Origin: Catellatospora vulcania
Lineage (GTDB): Bacteria; Actinomycetota; Actinomycetes; Mycobacteriales; Micromonosporaceae
Assembly (NCBI RefSeq): GCF_009720385.1
Contig: NZ_ML769301.1
Location: 248,001 to 312,000, forward strand
Length of the DNA stretch: 64,000 bases
Reading direction: 5' to 3'
Shown: positions 52,840 to 60,783 of the stretch, in pieces
How the letters are laid out: each line of letters opens with the position of its first letter
How positions within the stretch are numbered: the first letter of the stretch is position 1
The notes under the pieces: model-generated
Database searches by the model: none
What the model was told of the DNA's origin: nothing
The model's input: the letters and a program-made list of their open reading frames with translations, nothing else
Made by a program: the position numbers and the translations under genes

Positions 52840-53596
52840 GCTGCGCACGCCGTTCTTCTTCGTCGCGCTCGTCGCGCTCGGACTGGTCGTCGCGGTCGAG
52901 ACCGGCAGCTCACTGCTGCTCGGCCTGACCACCCCGGCCCTGGACACCGCGACCCAGCTCGGCGCGGACGTGCCACCGGGTGTCGCGGAACGCCCCGGCG
53001 GCCTCGCCGTCAGCTACCTGGCGCTCATCGACGTCGTGCTGCTGGGCACGGCGGTGCTGATGGGCGTGGCGATCCTCGCCTCCAAACGGGTCCACGCCCG
53101 CGCCCAGGGCGTGGCCACGCTGATCGGCGCGATCATCCTGATCATCACGGCGCTGGTGCTGCTGTTCGTCGCGATCGCCAAGCTGATCCTGATGGTGTCG
53201 CTGCTGCTGGCGTTCCCGTTCGGCACCATCGTGTACCTGATCCTGTTCGGATCGTTCCCACGCGGGGAGGCGGCGGTCGTCCTATCGCTGATCATGTTCC
53301 TCAAGGTCGTCGCCGTCGTCTGCCTGGTCGTGGCGCAGCAGCGCTTCCTGCAGAACAAGGGCCTGGTCGCCATGGTCATCACGTCGCTGCTCGGCAACGT
53401 GGTCGCGGTGTTCCTGCACGGGATCGTGCCCGGGGTGCTGGTCAGCATCACCGACGCCGTCGCCGCCATCGTGTTCGCCGTCGTCGGGATCGTCTGGGCG
53501 ATCGTGCTGATCGTCGGCTCCGTCCCGGCGATCGTCAGAGCGGTCCAGGTCACCGTGGAGAGCGCGAAGCAGCTCAAAGCCGCCGCGGCCACCTGA
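52832..53596 (+). CDS. Polytopic membrane protein of the CIS operon
   Basis: 254 aa with about six or seven membrane segments (FFFVALVALGLVVAVETGSSLLL; YLALIDVVLLGTAVLMGVAIL; VATLIGAIILIITALVLLFVAI; LMVSLLLAFPFGTIVYLIL; VVLSLIMFLKVVAVVCLVVA; MVITSLLGNVVAVFLHGIV; AAIVFAVVGIVWAIVLIVGSV). Not a recognised transporter. Last gene of the operon before a hairpin. Together with the two preceding genes it suggests a membrane platform. Confidence 0.82.
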   Translation: MDRLRTPFFFVALVALGLVVAVETGSSLLLGLTTPALDTATQLGADVPPGVAERPGGLAVSYLALIDVVLLGTAVLMGVAILASKRVHARAQGVATLIGAIILIITALVLLFVAIAKLILMVSLLLAFPFGTIVYLILFGSFPRGEAAVVLSLIMFLKVVAVVCLVVAQQRFLQNKGLVAMVITSLLGNVVAVFLHGIVPGVLVSITDAVAAIVFAVVGIVWAIVLIVGSVPAIVRAVQVTVESAKQLKAAAAT

Positions 53597-53656
53597 GCCG
53601 CGGCTCCGGGTTCGCGTGCCCGGCAGCACCGGGATCCCCCGTCGCGCGAACCACGG

Positions 53657-53698
53657 CGGTGGCGCGGTCGGCCGAGAAATCGGCAGGCCGCGCCACCG
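53657..53698 (+). terminator. Terminator after CIS operon
   Basis: Perfect 11-bp arms (CGGTGGCGCGG / CCGCGCCACCG) about 60 nt after the last CIS gene. Confidence 0.65.
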
Positions 53699-53823
53699 TG
53701 CGCGCGAACGTGAACGGGACTCGGGTGCGGTTCTTTGGCCCTTTTTTCAGCCTTTGGCCAACATATGCTCCGTTTCGGTGTTTCCACACCACCCGGACCA
53801 TCTCGCCCTGGAGGCACGAACGC

Positions 53824-55302
53824 ATGCGAACCGCTAGATCCATCTCGACCGCCCGCCGGGTCGCCCACGGCGCGCTGCTGAGCCTGGCAGTGCTCGCCGC
53901 CGCGGGCAACGCCGCAGCCGCGGCCCCGGCGAGCCTGACCCAGGCGGACCTGCAGGAACTGTCCATCGTGGCCTCCGCCGACGTGACCGTCGGCGGCCCG
54001 GTCTCCGCCACGGTCACCCTGTCCGACCTCGACCCGGTCACCGAGACCGGGCTGCTCACGTTCTCCCTCTACGGGCCGAACGACCCCGACTGCAGCGGTG
54101 ACCCCGCCTTCGTGACGGTCCCGCCGGTGCCGACCGCCGGCGAGGCCGACTACCCGTCGGGTCCCTTCGTCCCCCAGACCGCCGGCACGTACCTGTGGGT
54201 CGCCTCCTACACCGGTGACCTGTCCGGGGAGACCGTGACCACCACCTGCGACCCGGACGACCCGGACACGGTCGTGACGGTGCTGCGGGCCGAGCCGACA
54301 CTGTCCACGGTCGCCTCCGGCAACACCCCGCTCGGCGGCACCGTCGTCGACACCGCCACGATCAGCGGCGGCTTCGAGCCCACCGGCACCATCACCTTCC
54401 GCCTGTACGGCCCCGGCGACACCGTCTGCGAGGCGGCCCCCCTCACCACCTCCACCGTCGACCTGGTCGCCGACGTCGACTCCTACGACTCGGCCGGGTT
54501 CGTGCCGACCGTGGTCGGCGACTACCGCTGGCGGGCCGACTACAGCGGCGACGTCAACAACACCCCCGCCGGCACGGCGTGCGACGACCCGGCCGAGAAC
54601 TTCCGCATCCTGACCGCCCCCGACCTGGACACCGACGCCTCCGCCGACGTGGACCTCGGCGGCGCGGTCAGCGACACCGCGACGCTGTCGGGCAGCGCCG
54701 ACGCCACCGGCGCCATCACCTTCCTGCTGTTCGGCCCCGACGACGACGAGTGCACCGCCGACCCGGTCTTCACCTCCGCGCCGGTGACGGTCGACGGCGA
54801 CGGCACGTACGCCTCCGGCGCCTTCACGCCGACGGCGGCCGGCGCCTACCACTGGGTCGCCTCCTACAGCGGCGACGCCGCCAACGCCGGAGTCACCACC
54901 GCCTGCGACGATCCCGACGAGACGGTCGTCGTGCGGGGCGCACCCGTGACACCCACGCTGGTCACCGACGCCTCGCACGACACCTACGTCGGCAAGCGGA
55001 TCTTCGATCGGGCGACCCTGTCCGGTGGCGCCGCCCCGACCGGCACCATCACCTTCGACCTGTACGGCCCCGACGACGCGACCTGTGCGCGCACCCCCGT
55101 GGCGACCTTCGCGGTGCCGGTGAACGGCAACGGCGACTACGTCTCCGGAAGTTTCCGGCCGCACACGCCCGGCACCTACCAGTGGGTGGCCTCCTACAGC
55201 GGCGACGACGGCAACACGGCCGTCGCCACCAGCTGCGGCGACCCCGCCGAACAGGTCGTCGTACGCAAGAAGGAGCCGTACGGCCCCGGCCCGCGCCCGT
55301 AG
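53824..55302 (+). CDS. Secreted protein with four Ig-like repeats
   Basis: 492 aa from ATG 53824 (GGAGG upstream), with a signal peptide ending near AAAAAPAS (~36). Four ~105-residue tandem repeats of an Ig-like fold follow. Each has a strand of the type TGTITFRLYGPDD, a pair of Cys (for example DDECTADP and TACDDP), and the block GAYHWVASYSGD. A basic C-terminal tail (RKKEPYGPGPRP) ends the protein. Likely an extracellular adhesion or spacer protein; no catalytic domain. No sortase motif is visible. Confidence 0.82.
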   Translation: MRTARSISTARRVAHGALLSLAVLAAAGNAAAAAPASLTQADLQELSIVASADVTVGGPVSATVTLSDLDPVTETGLLTFSLYGPNDPDCSGDPAFVTVPPVPTAGEADYPSGPFVPQTAGTYLWVASYTGDLSGETVTTTCDPDDPDTVVTVLRAEPTLSTVASGNTPLGGTVVDTATISGGFEPTGTITFRLYGPGDTVCEAAPLTTSTVDLVADVDSYDSAGFVPTVVGDYRWRADYSGDVNNTPAGTACDDPAENFRILTAPDLDTDASADVDLGGAVSDTATLSGSADATGAITFLLFGPDDDECTADPVFTSAPVTVDGDGTYASGAFTPTAAGAYHWVASYSGDAANAGVTTACDDPDETVVVRGAPVTPTLVTDASHDTYVGKRIFDRATLSGGAAPTGTITFDLYGPDDATCARTPVATFAVPVNGNGDYVSGSFRPHTPGTYQWVASYSGDDGNTAVATSCGDPAEQVVVRKKEPYGPGPRP

Positions 55303-55319
55303 CCGACCCGGTCACCGGA

Positions 55320-55353
55320 GCTGGTCCTCCCTGGGCGGCCATGGAGGACCAGC
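55320..55353 (+). terminator. Terminator hairpin after Ig-repeat gene
   Basis: Perfect 11-bp arms (GCTGGTCCTCC / GGAGGACCAGC) with a 12-nt loop, 18 nt after the stop. Confidence 0.75.
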
Positions 55354-55532
55354 GCACGAACGCCGAAATGGGCGGCCGACCCGGCATCCGCGTCACCTCG
55401 GCCGTCCCTGTCGGCTGTCGGGCATACCATCGACCCTGCCACGCCCTGGCGTGTCTGCGCAGGCAGCGGGCCGGAACCGGTCGGGACGCCGATCCCGGCC
55501 GCCGGTGGTCTGGCGAGGAGGGAGCAGCCGGC

Positions 55533-55952
55533 GTGGACGTCGACCGGAGCAGGCAACCGGTGCGGATCCAGCGCCGCCGGGTCAAGGGCTGGCAGCTGCC
55601 CGAGGGCGCCGTGATCGTCACGCGGCCCACCCGGTGGGGCAACCCGTTCGCGATCGGCGACATGGTGCAGCAGTTCCCTGACGGCTATGCCAAGCCGTAC
55701 CAGGGAACGCAGCTGCCCGGCGTCTACTTCGGCAGCGGGCCCGGCCGCGAAGTTAAATATGAGATCCGTCCCGTGGTCGACCGGGCCGACGCGGTGGAAC
55801 TGTTCCGCGCGCACCTGCTGCGGTATCCGGCGCTGCTCATGGCGCCGATCGTGCGGGAGCTGGCGGGCAAGGACCTCGCCTGCTGGTGTCCGCTCGGCGA
55901 GCCGTGCCACGCGGACGTGCTGCTACGGGTCGCCGCCGGCGGCCGGCCCTAG
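55533..55952 (+). CDS. DUF4326 domain protein
   Basis: About 139 aa from GTG 55533 (GAGGAGGGA upstream). Signature of DUF4326: PVRIQRRRVKGWQLPEGAVIVTRPTRWGNPF near the start and ELAGKDLACWCPLGEPCHADVLLRVA at the end, with the conserved CWC..C. Small proteins of this family occur in phages and actinomycetes; the function is unknown. The gene is alone. Confidence 0.85.
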   Translation: MDVDRSRQPVRIQRRRVKGWQLPEGAVIVTRPTRWGNPFAIGDMVQQFPDGYAKPYQGTQLPGVYFGSGPGREVKYEIRPVVDRADAVELFRAHLLRYPALLMAPIVRELAGKDLACWCPLGEPCHADVLLRVAAGGRP

Positions 55953-55954
55953 TG

Positions 55955-56677
55955 TCACGCGGCCGGCGCGAGGATCTCGTACCACCAGGACTCGCGCTCG
56001 TCGCCCAGCAGGTCGAGCTGCTCGTCGGTGGGGCGGTAACCCTCCGGCAGCTCCGCCGACGCGGCACCGGAACGCTGTACGACCTCGCGCAGCCGGGCGA
56101 CCACCGGATCGTTTCGCAGGTCCTCGACATCCAGCCAGGCGTCGGTCAGCAGGCCGGGGCCTAGGGCGTACCACGCGGCGACGAGCCCAGGGTCGCCATG
56201 CCGCTCGGCCGCGACGGCGACCGCTGTCACGACGTCGAGCAGCGCGACCCGCTCCGGCGCGACCGCGTCGCGGCCCCGCAGCCGTCCCGCGTCGGCCAGC
56301 CGCCGCCACAGCGCCGAACCCGCCTCGCAGTACAGCCAAGGCGGGTCGACGTAACCGTCGTCGAGCCAGTCGTCGTAGCCGGCGAAGTCCTCGGCGTCCT
56401 CGTCGATCTCGCGCAGCCCCTGGAACCCGGTCAGCCCTTCGAAGAACGCGCGGCGCCCGGCGTAGTCCGGGTGTTCATGCAGCGCGAACCGGTACGTGTG
56501 CCCCCGCCGCAGCAGGATGTCCAGGACCCGGCCCTGAGTGTGGGAACAGTCGAATCTCGCCTGGAACGCGTACAGCGCCGTGAACCAGTCCCGGACCCGG
56601 TCGTCGTCTTCGGCATGGCGGGCGTCGAGCACGACGACCGATGCGGACACCAGATCCTCGATGTCGTGCATCGACAT
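55955..56677 (-). CDS. Hypothetical acidic cytoplasmic protein, 240 aa
   Basis: Start ATG 56677 with GGAGG 5 nt upstream. No recognised family, signal peptide or membrane segment. The chain is acidic and rich in Trp/Tyr/Asp (EDAEDFAGYDDWLDDGYVDPPWLYCEAG; ESWWYEILAPAA) and mostly helical by appearance. It ends two bases after the DUF4326 stop in convergent orientation. SMI1/KNR4-like or DUF4240-type actinomycete proteins look similar in composition, but I cannot assign it. Confidence 0.75.
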   Translation of the reverse strand: MSMHDIEDLVSASVVVLDARHAEDDDRVRDWFTALYAFQARFDCSHTQGRVLDILLRRGHTYRFALHEHPDYAGRRAFFEGLTGFQGLREIDEDAEDFAGYDDWLDDGYVDPPWLYCEAGSALWRRLADAGRLRGRDAVAPERVALLDVVTAVAVAAERHGDPGLVAAWYALGPGLLTDAWLDVEDLRNDPVVARLREVVQRSGAASAELPEGYRPTDEQLDLLGDERESWWYEILAPAA

Positions 56678-56769
56678 GTCGTCCTCCGATCCCGGGCCGT
56701 CCCGGCGCCTCCGTCGGCGGCATGTTACGCGTGACCGATTCCCCGCGTCATCCCCCGCAGATCGCCGGC

Positions 56770-57351
56770 TCAGTCGATGTCGCGGACGGCGCAGGTCCAC
56801 GTGATCGTGCCGTTGATCGGCTTGAGGGCGTAGCTGTTGGGCAGCATGCGGGTGAACTTCCAGCTGCCGCTGCCGTCCGGGTTGACGGTCAGGGTGCTGG
56901 TCGCGCCCTCCTTCTCGAACCCGACCGTGTAGCCCTCGCTGTCGATGAACAGCCCCGGCTCGCTGCCCATGACCCCGACCAGCGGCTTGTTGCCCTGGTA
57001 GGTGCCCGGCCCGGTGTAGGGCGCGACATTGGCCTGCAGGTGGACGGTCTTGCCCTCGATTTGCGACTTCTCCCGGTAGGGCAGCGTGAAGATGCCAGCG
57101 CCGTCCTTGGTGCCGCCTTTGGCGTAGTCGGTGCACGAGTCCAGGGAGAACTCGCCCTCCACGTACGCGGTCGCCTCCGTGGTGCCCTTGAGCGTCGTGC
57201 CGCCGGACAGGTCGTAGGTGACCGTCAGGTAGGCCCGCTTGTCGTGACCGCCGCCCTCCGGCGTCGCGCCCGGAGCCTGCTCGTCCGGCCCGCATGCCGC
57301 CGCCGACAGCAGCACCCCGACCATGGCCGCCGTCCACACCGTCCGTCTCAT
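56770..57351 (-). CDS. Lipoprotein, 193 aa
   Basis: Type II signal peptide MRRTVWTAAMVGVLLSAAAC with lipobox LSAAAC (Cys20). The mature part is a beta-rich domain with two further Cys (SLDSCTDY and ITWTCAVRD). No family recognised. It could be a surface ligand-binding or spacer lipoprotein. Divergent from the lipoprotein at 57584. Confidence 0.78.
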   Translation of the reverse strand: MRRTVWTAAMVGVLLSAAACGPDEQAPGATPEGGGHDKRAYLTVTYDLSGGTTLKGTTEATAYVEGEFSLDSCTDYAKGGTKDGAGIFTLPYREKSQIEGKTVHLQANVAPYTGPGTYQGNKPLVGVMGSEPGLFIDSEGYTVGFEKEGATSTLTVNPDGSGSWKFTRMLPNSYALKPINGTITWTCAVRDID

Positions 57352-57583
57352 CCGCGCTCCTCAACTCGTGATCTTCAGCGCAGTGAATGCTAGGAAGCGC
57401 AGGTTGCGGGCACATCGGTGCTGACACCTATCGCCACCGGACCGGAACCGGGCCGGACTGCGGCGGCTCGCGAACTAGGTGCCAGCACCGATGCGCCCAC
57501 CGCGCCGCCGCCGCTAGCGTCGCCCTGTCACGTGCCCGGACACGCAGCCGCCGGGACCGCTCGAACCTCGGACAGGAGCACGC

Positions 57584-57985
57584 ATGCGCCGACAGCTCGC
57601 CATCCTCTGCGCGGTGCTCACGCTGGCCGGATGCACACCCGAGGACGAAGCGGACGTGAAGGCAGCCGTCTCGGCCAACGCCGCCCCGCCCGCCACCGCG
57701 GCCGCCCCGGCGGGGAAGGAGTTCTGCGCCGGGTTCAACGACGTGCAGACGTGGAGCAAGGAGAACTTCCCGAAGTTGAAGACCGGGCCATGGGCCGCCG
57801 GGATGGTGCAGCGGCTGACCGCACTCCAACCGGCCGCACCCGGTGACCTCGCACCGCACCTGGCCGCCGTGATAGCCGGCTACCGGAAGGTCGCCGACGG
57901 CGGCAGCCTGGTCGGGCTGGCCGGCAGCGACCTGCCCGACCGGATCGAGACCATCGACGTCGCCTGCGGCAGCCACGACGGCTGA
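57584..57985 (+). CDS. Small lipoprotein, 133 aa
   Basis: Signal MRRQLAILCAVLTLAGC with lipobox LTLAGC (Cys17), an Ala/Pro linker, then a helical domain with two Cys (GKEFCAGFNDVQTW; TIDVACGSHDG). No family recognised. The preceding 232-nt divergent gap shows no strong repeat. Confidence 0.75.
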   Translation: MRRQLAILCAVLTLAGCTPEDEADVKAAVSANAAPPATAAAPAGKEFCAGFNDVQTWSKENFPKLKTGPWAAGMVQRLTALQPAAPGDLAPHLAAVIAGYRKVADGGSLVGLAGSDLPDRIETIDVACGSHDG

Positions 57986-58035
57986 CCGAGCTGACAGCCG
58001 ACCGGCGGTGCCGGTCCCCGCCCGCATTCGGCGGT

Positions 58036-58077
58036 AAAGCCCACCCGGCCGGTGTCGCCGCCGGTGCGGGCTCTTTA
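58036..58077 (+). terminator. Terminator with T-rich tail after small lipoprotein
   Basis: An imperfect GC-rich stem (AGCCCACCCGGC against GCCGGTGCGGGCT) is followed by CTCTTTAT and preceded by AAA, one of the few intrinsic-type terminators here with a T-run. Confidence 0.7.
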
Positions 58078-58179
58078 TCATGCGGCAGTGATCACCACAG
58101 CGACTGCCCGCAGCGGCCCCCGCCGGGCGGCCGCCCCTAAGCTCACGCTGCCCGCTGCCCGGCAAGCCGCGGTGATCAC

Positions 58180-58851
58180 GTGAGCACCCTCGCGTTACGG
58201 GTCGTGCTCGCCGAGGACATGGTGCTGCTGCGCGACGGTATGACCCGCCTGCTCACCGCCGCCGGCATGCAGGTCGTGGCCCAGGTCGACAACCCCGGCG
58301 CGCTGCTGGCGGCGGTGGACTCGCACCGCCCCGACCTCGCCGTCGTGGACGTGCGGATGCCGCCGACGCACACCGACGAGGGCGCGCGGGCGGCGCTGCG
58401 CCTGCACGAGACCCACCCTGCCCTTGGCGTCATGGTCCTGTCCCAGGTCGTGGAGCAGACCCTGGCGGCGCGGCTGCTCGCCGACCCGCCGACCCGGTTC
58501 GGCTACCTGCTCAAGGACCGGGTGCTCGACGTCGACGAGTTCGTCGACGGGCTGCGCCGGGTGGCAGGCGGGGCGACGGTCTTCGACGCGCAGATCGTCG
58601 ACCGGCTGCTGGGCGACGCGGCCGACGCCCGGCTCGACGTGCTCAGCATCCGCGAGCGGGAGGTCCTGTCCCTGCTGGCGCAGAGCCTGAGCAACGCCGC
58701 GATCGGCCGCCGGCTCCAGGTCTCCGAACGCACCGTCGACGCGCACCTGCGGTCCATCTTCGTGAAGCTGGACCTGCACCAGAGCGCCGACGAGAACCGC
58801 CGGGTACGGGCCGCCCTGACCTGGCTCGGCTCCGCGCCCCCGCACGCCTGA
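58180..58851 (+). CDS. Orphan NarL/FixJ-type response regulator
   Basis: 223 aa from GTG 58180. Receiver domain (~1-125): acidic pair in VVLAEDMVLLRDGMTRLL, phospho-acceptor Asp in LAVVDVRMPP, then MVLSQVVE and the Lys in GYLLKDRV. C-terminal LuxR HTH: LSIREREVLSLLAQSLSNAAIGRRLQVSERTVDAHLRSIFVKLDL. No histidine kinase gene is adjacent, so it is an orphan or is phosphorylated by a distant kinase. Confidence 0.92.
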   Translation: MSTLALRVVLAEDMVLLRDGMTRLLTAAGMQVVAQVDNPGALLAAVDSHRPDLAVVDVRMPPTHTDEGARAALRLHETHPALGVMVLSQVVEQTLAARLLADPPTRFGYLLKDRVLDVDEFVDGLRRVAGGATVFDAQIVDRLLGDAADARLDVLSIREREVLSLLAQSLSNAAIGRRLQVSERTVDAHLRSIFVKLDLHQSADENRRVRAALTWLGSAPPHA

Positions 58852-58882
58852 CACCGGCCCGCGCGGCGACCCGCCGAGCAGG

Positions 58883-60016
58883 TCAGAAGCCGCCGGCCGC
58901 GTTGCACTTGACGCCCTGGTTTAGGCAGTTGCGCACTCGGGCGGCGAGCGCCTCCTCGTCCCAGCCGTTGAAGAAGTCGGCGTGCATGGAGAACGAGTTG
59001 CCCGACGACAGCGTGATGCCGTCGGTCTTCGCGCTGAGCGCCTCGTACGAGATGACGAACGACACCGACGGGATGGGGACCGGGTGGCTGCGCGGGCATG
59101 CCCCGGTGTGCAGCGCCCCGGACATGTGGGCCTGGTGGTCGGGGCTGTCCAGGTGCTTGCCGTCCCAGCAGTCCGGGAAGGTGATCTGGCGGACGATGTG
59201 CGCGGTCGGCGCGCAGACCGGGAACACGCCGTCCTTGGAGCGACCGACCTCGCCGCCGATGCCCGCACACCAGAACCGGTTGCCGTTCGGGTCCGACTTC
59301 TTCTTCGGATCGCCTTCGACCATGCGCAGCCCGTACGGGAACGGCTGGGTCTTCGAGGGGTCCTTCAGCCGTGATCCGTAGTAGACGGTGATCTCGTCCG
59401 GGTCGACGACGCGGCCGTTCTGGTACAGCGTCGGGATCCAGTACCCGGATCTGTCCTGCTTGGGGTTGCAGGTCGTCGCCCCGGCGCGCAGCGACGCGGC
59501 GGTGGTGCGGCTGTCGACGGTCTTGTTGCCCCAGAAGGTGTGGTTGTGCGACGCGCCGGGCAGGCCCGGGAAGACGATCGGGTCGTCGTCGGCGTGGTGG
59601 CTGACCGTGCAGGTCGCGTGGAACTCGGGGACCCGCACCGGCTTGCCGGTCACCGGTTTGGGCTTGCGGGCGAAGAACGCCGCCGTCCGTGCCTTCTGCT
59701 CGTCGGGGTCCACCGCGACCCAGCCCGGCTTCGCCGGTTTCTGCGACGGCTTCGCCGAGGCCGAGGCTGCCGGTGACCCCGCGGCCGGTGACCCGGTCGC
59801 GGCGGGTCCGGTCGGCGCGGCCTGCGGTGTGGAAGCCTCACCGGAGTCGGTGACGATGAACGAGACCACCGCGATCGCCAGCACGACCGGTGCCGCGATC
59901 AGCACGGGGCCGAGGCGGCCGATCCTGGCCGCCCATCCGCGGCCGGCGGGCTGCGCAGCTGTTGCCTGTTCGGTACGCAAATGTTCTCCCGCGTCGAGTG
60001 CGCCGGCCCGGCTCAT
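58883..60016 (-). CDS. DUF1996 domain protein, membrane-anchored (paralogue 1)
   Basis: 377 aa from ATG 60016, overlapping the upstream membrane-protein stop (ATGA). An N-terminal cytoplasmic tail, one membrane segment (VLIAAPVVLAIAVVSFIVT), a Pro/Ala/Ser linker, then a DUF1996 domain (~110-377) with EFHATCTVSHHADDDPIVFPGLPGASHNHTFWGN, SGYWIPTLYQNG and FPDCWDGKHLDSPDHQAHM. The domain has many conserved His/Asp/Cys and occurs in secreted proteins of fungi and actinomycetes; no activity is known to me. The gene at 60784-61911 is a paralogue. Confidence 0.88.
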   Translation of the reverse strand: MSRAGALDAGEHLRTEQATAAQPAGRGWAARIGRLGPVLIAAPVVLAIAVVSFIVTDSGEASTPQAAPTGPAATGSPAAGSPAASASAKPSQKPAKPGWVAVDPDEQKARTAAFFARKPKPVTGKPVRVPEFHATCTVSHHADDDPIVFPGLPGASHNHTFWGNKTVDSRTTAASLRAGATTCNPKQDRSGYWIPTLYQNGRVVDPDEITVYYGSRLKDPSKTQPFPYGLRMVEGDPKKKSDPNGNRFWCAGIGGEVGRSKDGVFPVCAPTAHIVRQITFPDCWDGKHLDSPDHQAHMSGALHTGACPRSHPVPIPSVSFVISYEALSAKTDGITLSSGNSFSMHADFFNGWDEEALAARVRNCLNQGVKCNAAGGF

Positions 60017-60633
60017 GCCGGATGGCTGCTGAGGAATCCGATCGCCATCGCGCCCCACCATCCGCCCTGGGACACCAGCGCCGCCAGCACCGAGCGCACC
60101 AGCAGCCAGCGGGGAACCGGTCCGGCGAACGCGGCGATCCTGCGGTGCAGCGCGGTGGCCTGGACGCCGTTGAGCGCCACGAGCAGCACCAGGAGCAGTT
60201 TGACCTGGGTCAGGGTCGCGCCGAGGTCCGGCTTCAGCAGCCCGCCGCTGGCGGCCAGCCCGGCCAAGCCCAGCCAGATCAGCAGGTGCACTTGGTCGGC
60301 GACGGCCAGCACCTGCCGCAGCTGGCAGCGCCGCAGCAGCCACTTCAGGGCGTACCAGTCGACCGTGACCACCGCGCCGAACCCGACGACCAGGCACGCC
60401 AGGTGCACGAACAGCGCCACCCGGTGCAGCACCGGGTTGACCGGCACGAGTGTCGACTCCGCGAGCACCGCCAGCCACGTCACCGTGATCACGGCGGCGA
60501 CCAGGCGCGGCGACGGCGAAGCCGAACCGGTCATCCTGGCCCGCAGGCCGGGCCGGTGGCGGCCGCGGGCCTCCGGCGGCGGCTGCTCACCGGTCGCCGG
60601 GTGGTCTCGCGTCGGGGCGTTCACGGTGGTCAT
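60013..60633 (-). CDS. Polytopic membrane protein paired with DUF1996
   Basis: 206 aa from ATG 60633; an open frame upstream extends to 60747 but lacks a plausible start. About four membrane helices (LVAAVITVTWLAVLAEST; VALFVHLACLVVGFGAVVTV; HLLIWLGLAGLAASGGLL; VKLLLVLLVALNGVQA). There is a His in the second helix (FVHLAC) and HLLIWLG in the third, reminiscent of small haem- or copper-type membrane proteins, but no family is certain. Co-transcribed with the downstream DUF1996 gene. Confidence 0.7.
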   Translation of the reverse strand: MTTVNAPTRDHPATGEQPPPEARGRHRPGLRARMTGSASPSPRLVAAVITVTWLAVLAESTLVPVNPVLHRVALFVHLACLVVGFGAVVTVDWYALKWLLRRCQLRQVLAVADQVHLLIWLGLAGLAASGGLLKPDLGATLTQVKLLLVLLVALNGVQATALHRRIAAFAGPVPRWLLVRSVLAALVSQGGWWGAMAIGFLSSHPA

Positions 60634-60783
60634 CTTCCACTGTGCGCGGATCGTCGGGAAGAGCCGGGGAAGGACTCCGCGAACAAGTCGGGCCGGCGGT
60701 CCTTTGTGGCTGCTCGGATCGGGGGTTCGCCGACAGAGCGGTAACATACCGGCGGTCGTGAGTCGCAGGGTCAGGAGTCAGCC

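Noticed and set aside
41677-53596. CIS operon as a prophage tail or type VI secretion system
   Set aside because: There are no capsid, terminase, portal, integrase, holin or lysin genes, and no TssJLM or ClpV. DUF4255, LysM hub and PAAR-like genes fit an eCIS-type locus better.
55955-57427. One 490-codon minus-strand gene spanning the 240-aa protein and the region opposite the lipoprotein
   Set aside because: The upstream half is the shadow of the lipoprotein gene at 56770-57351; ATG 56677 with GGAGG is the real start of the downstream gene.
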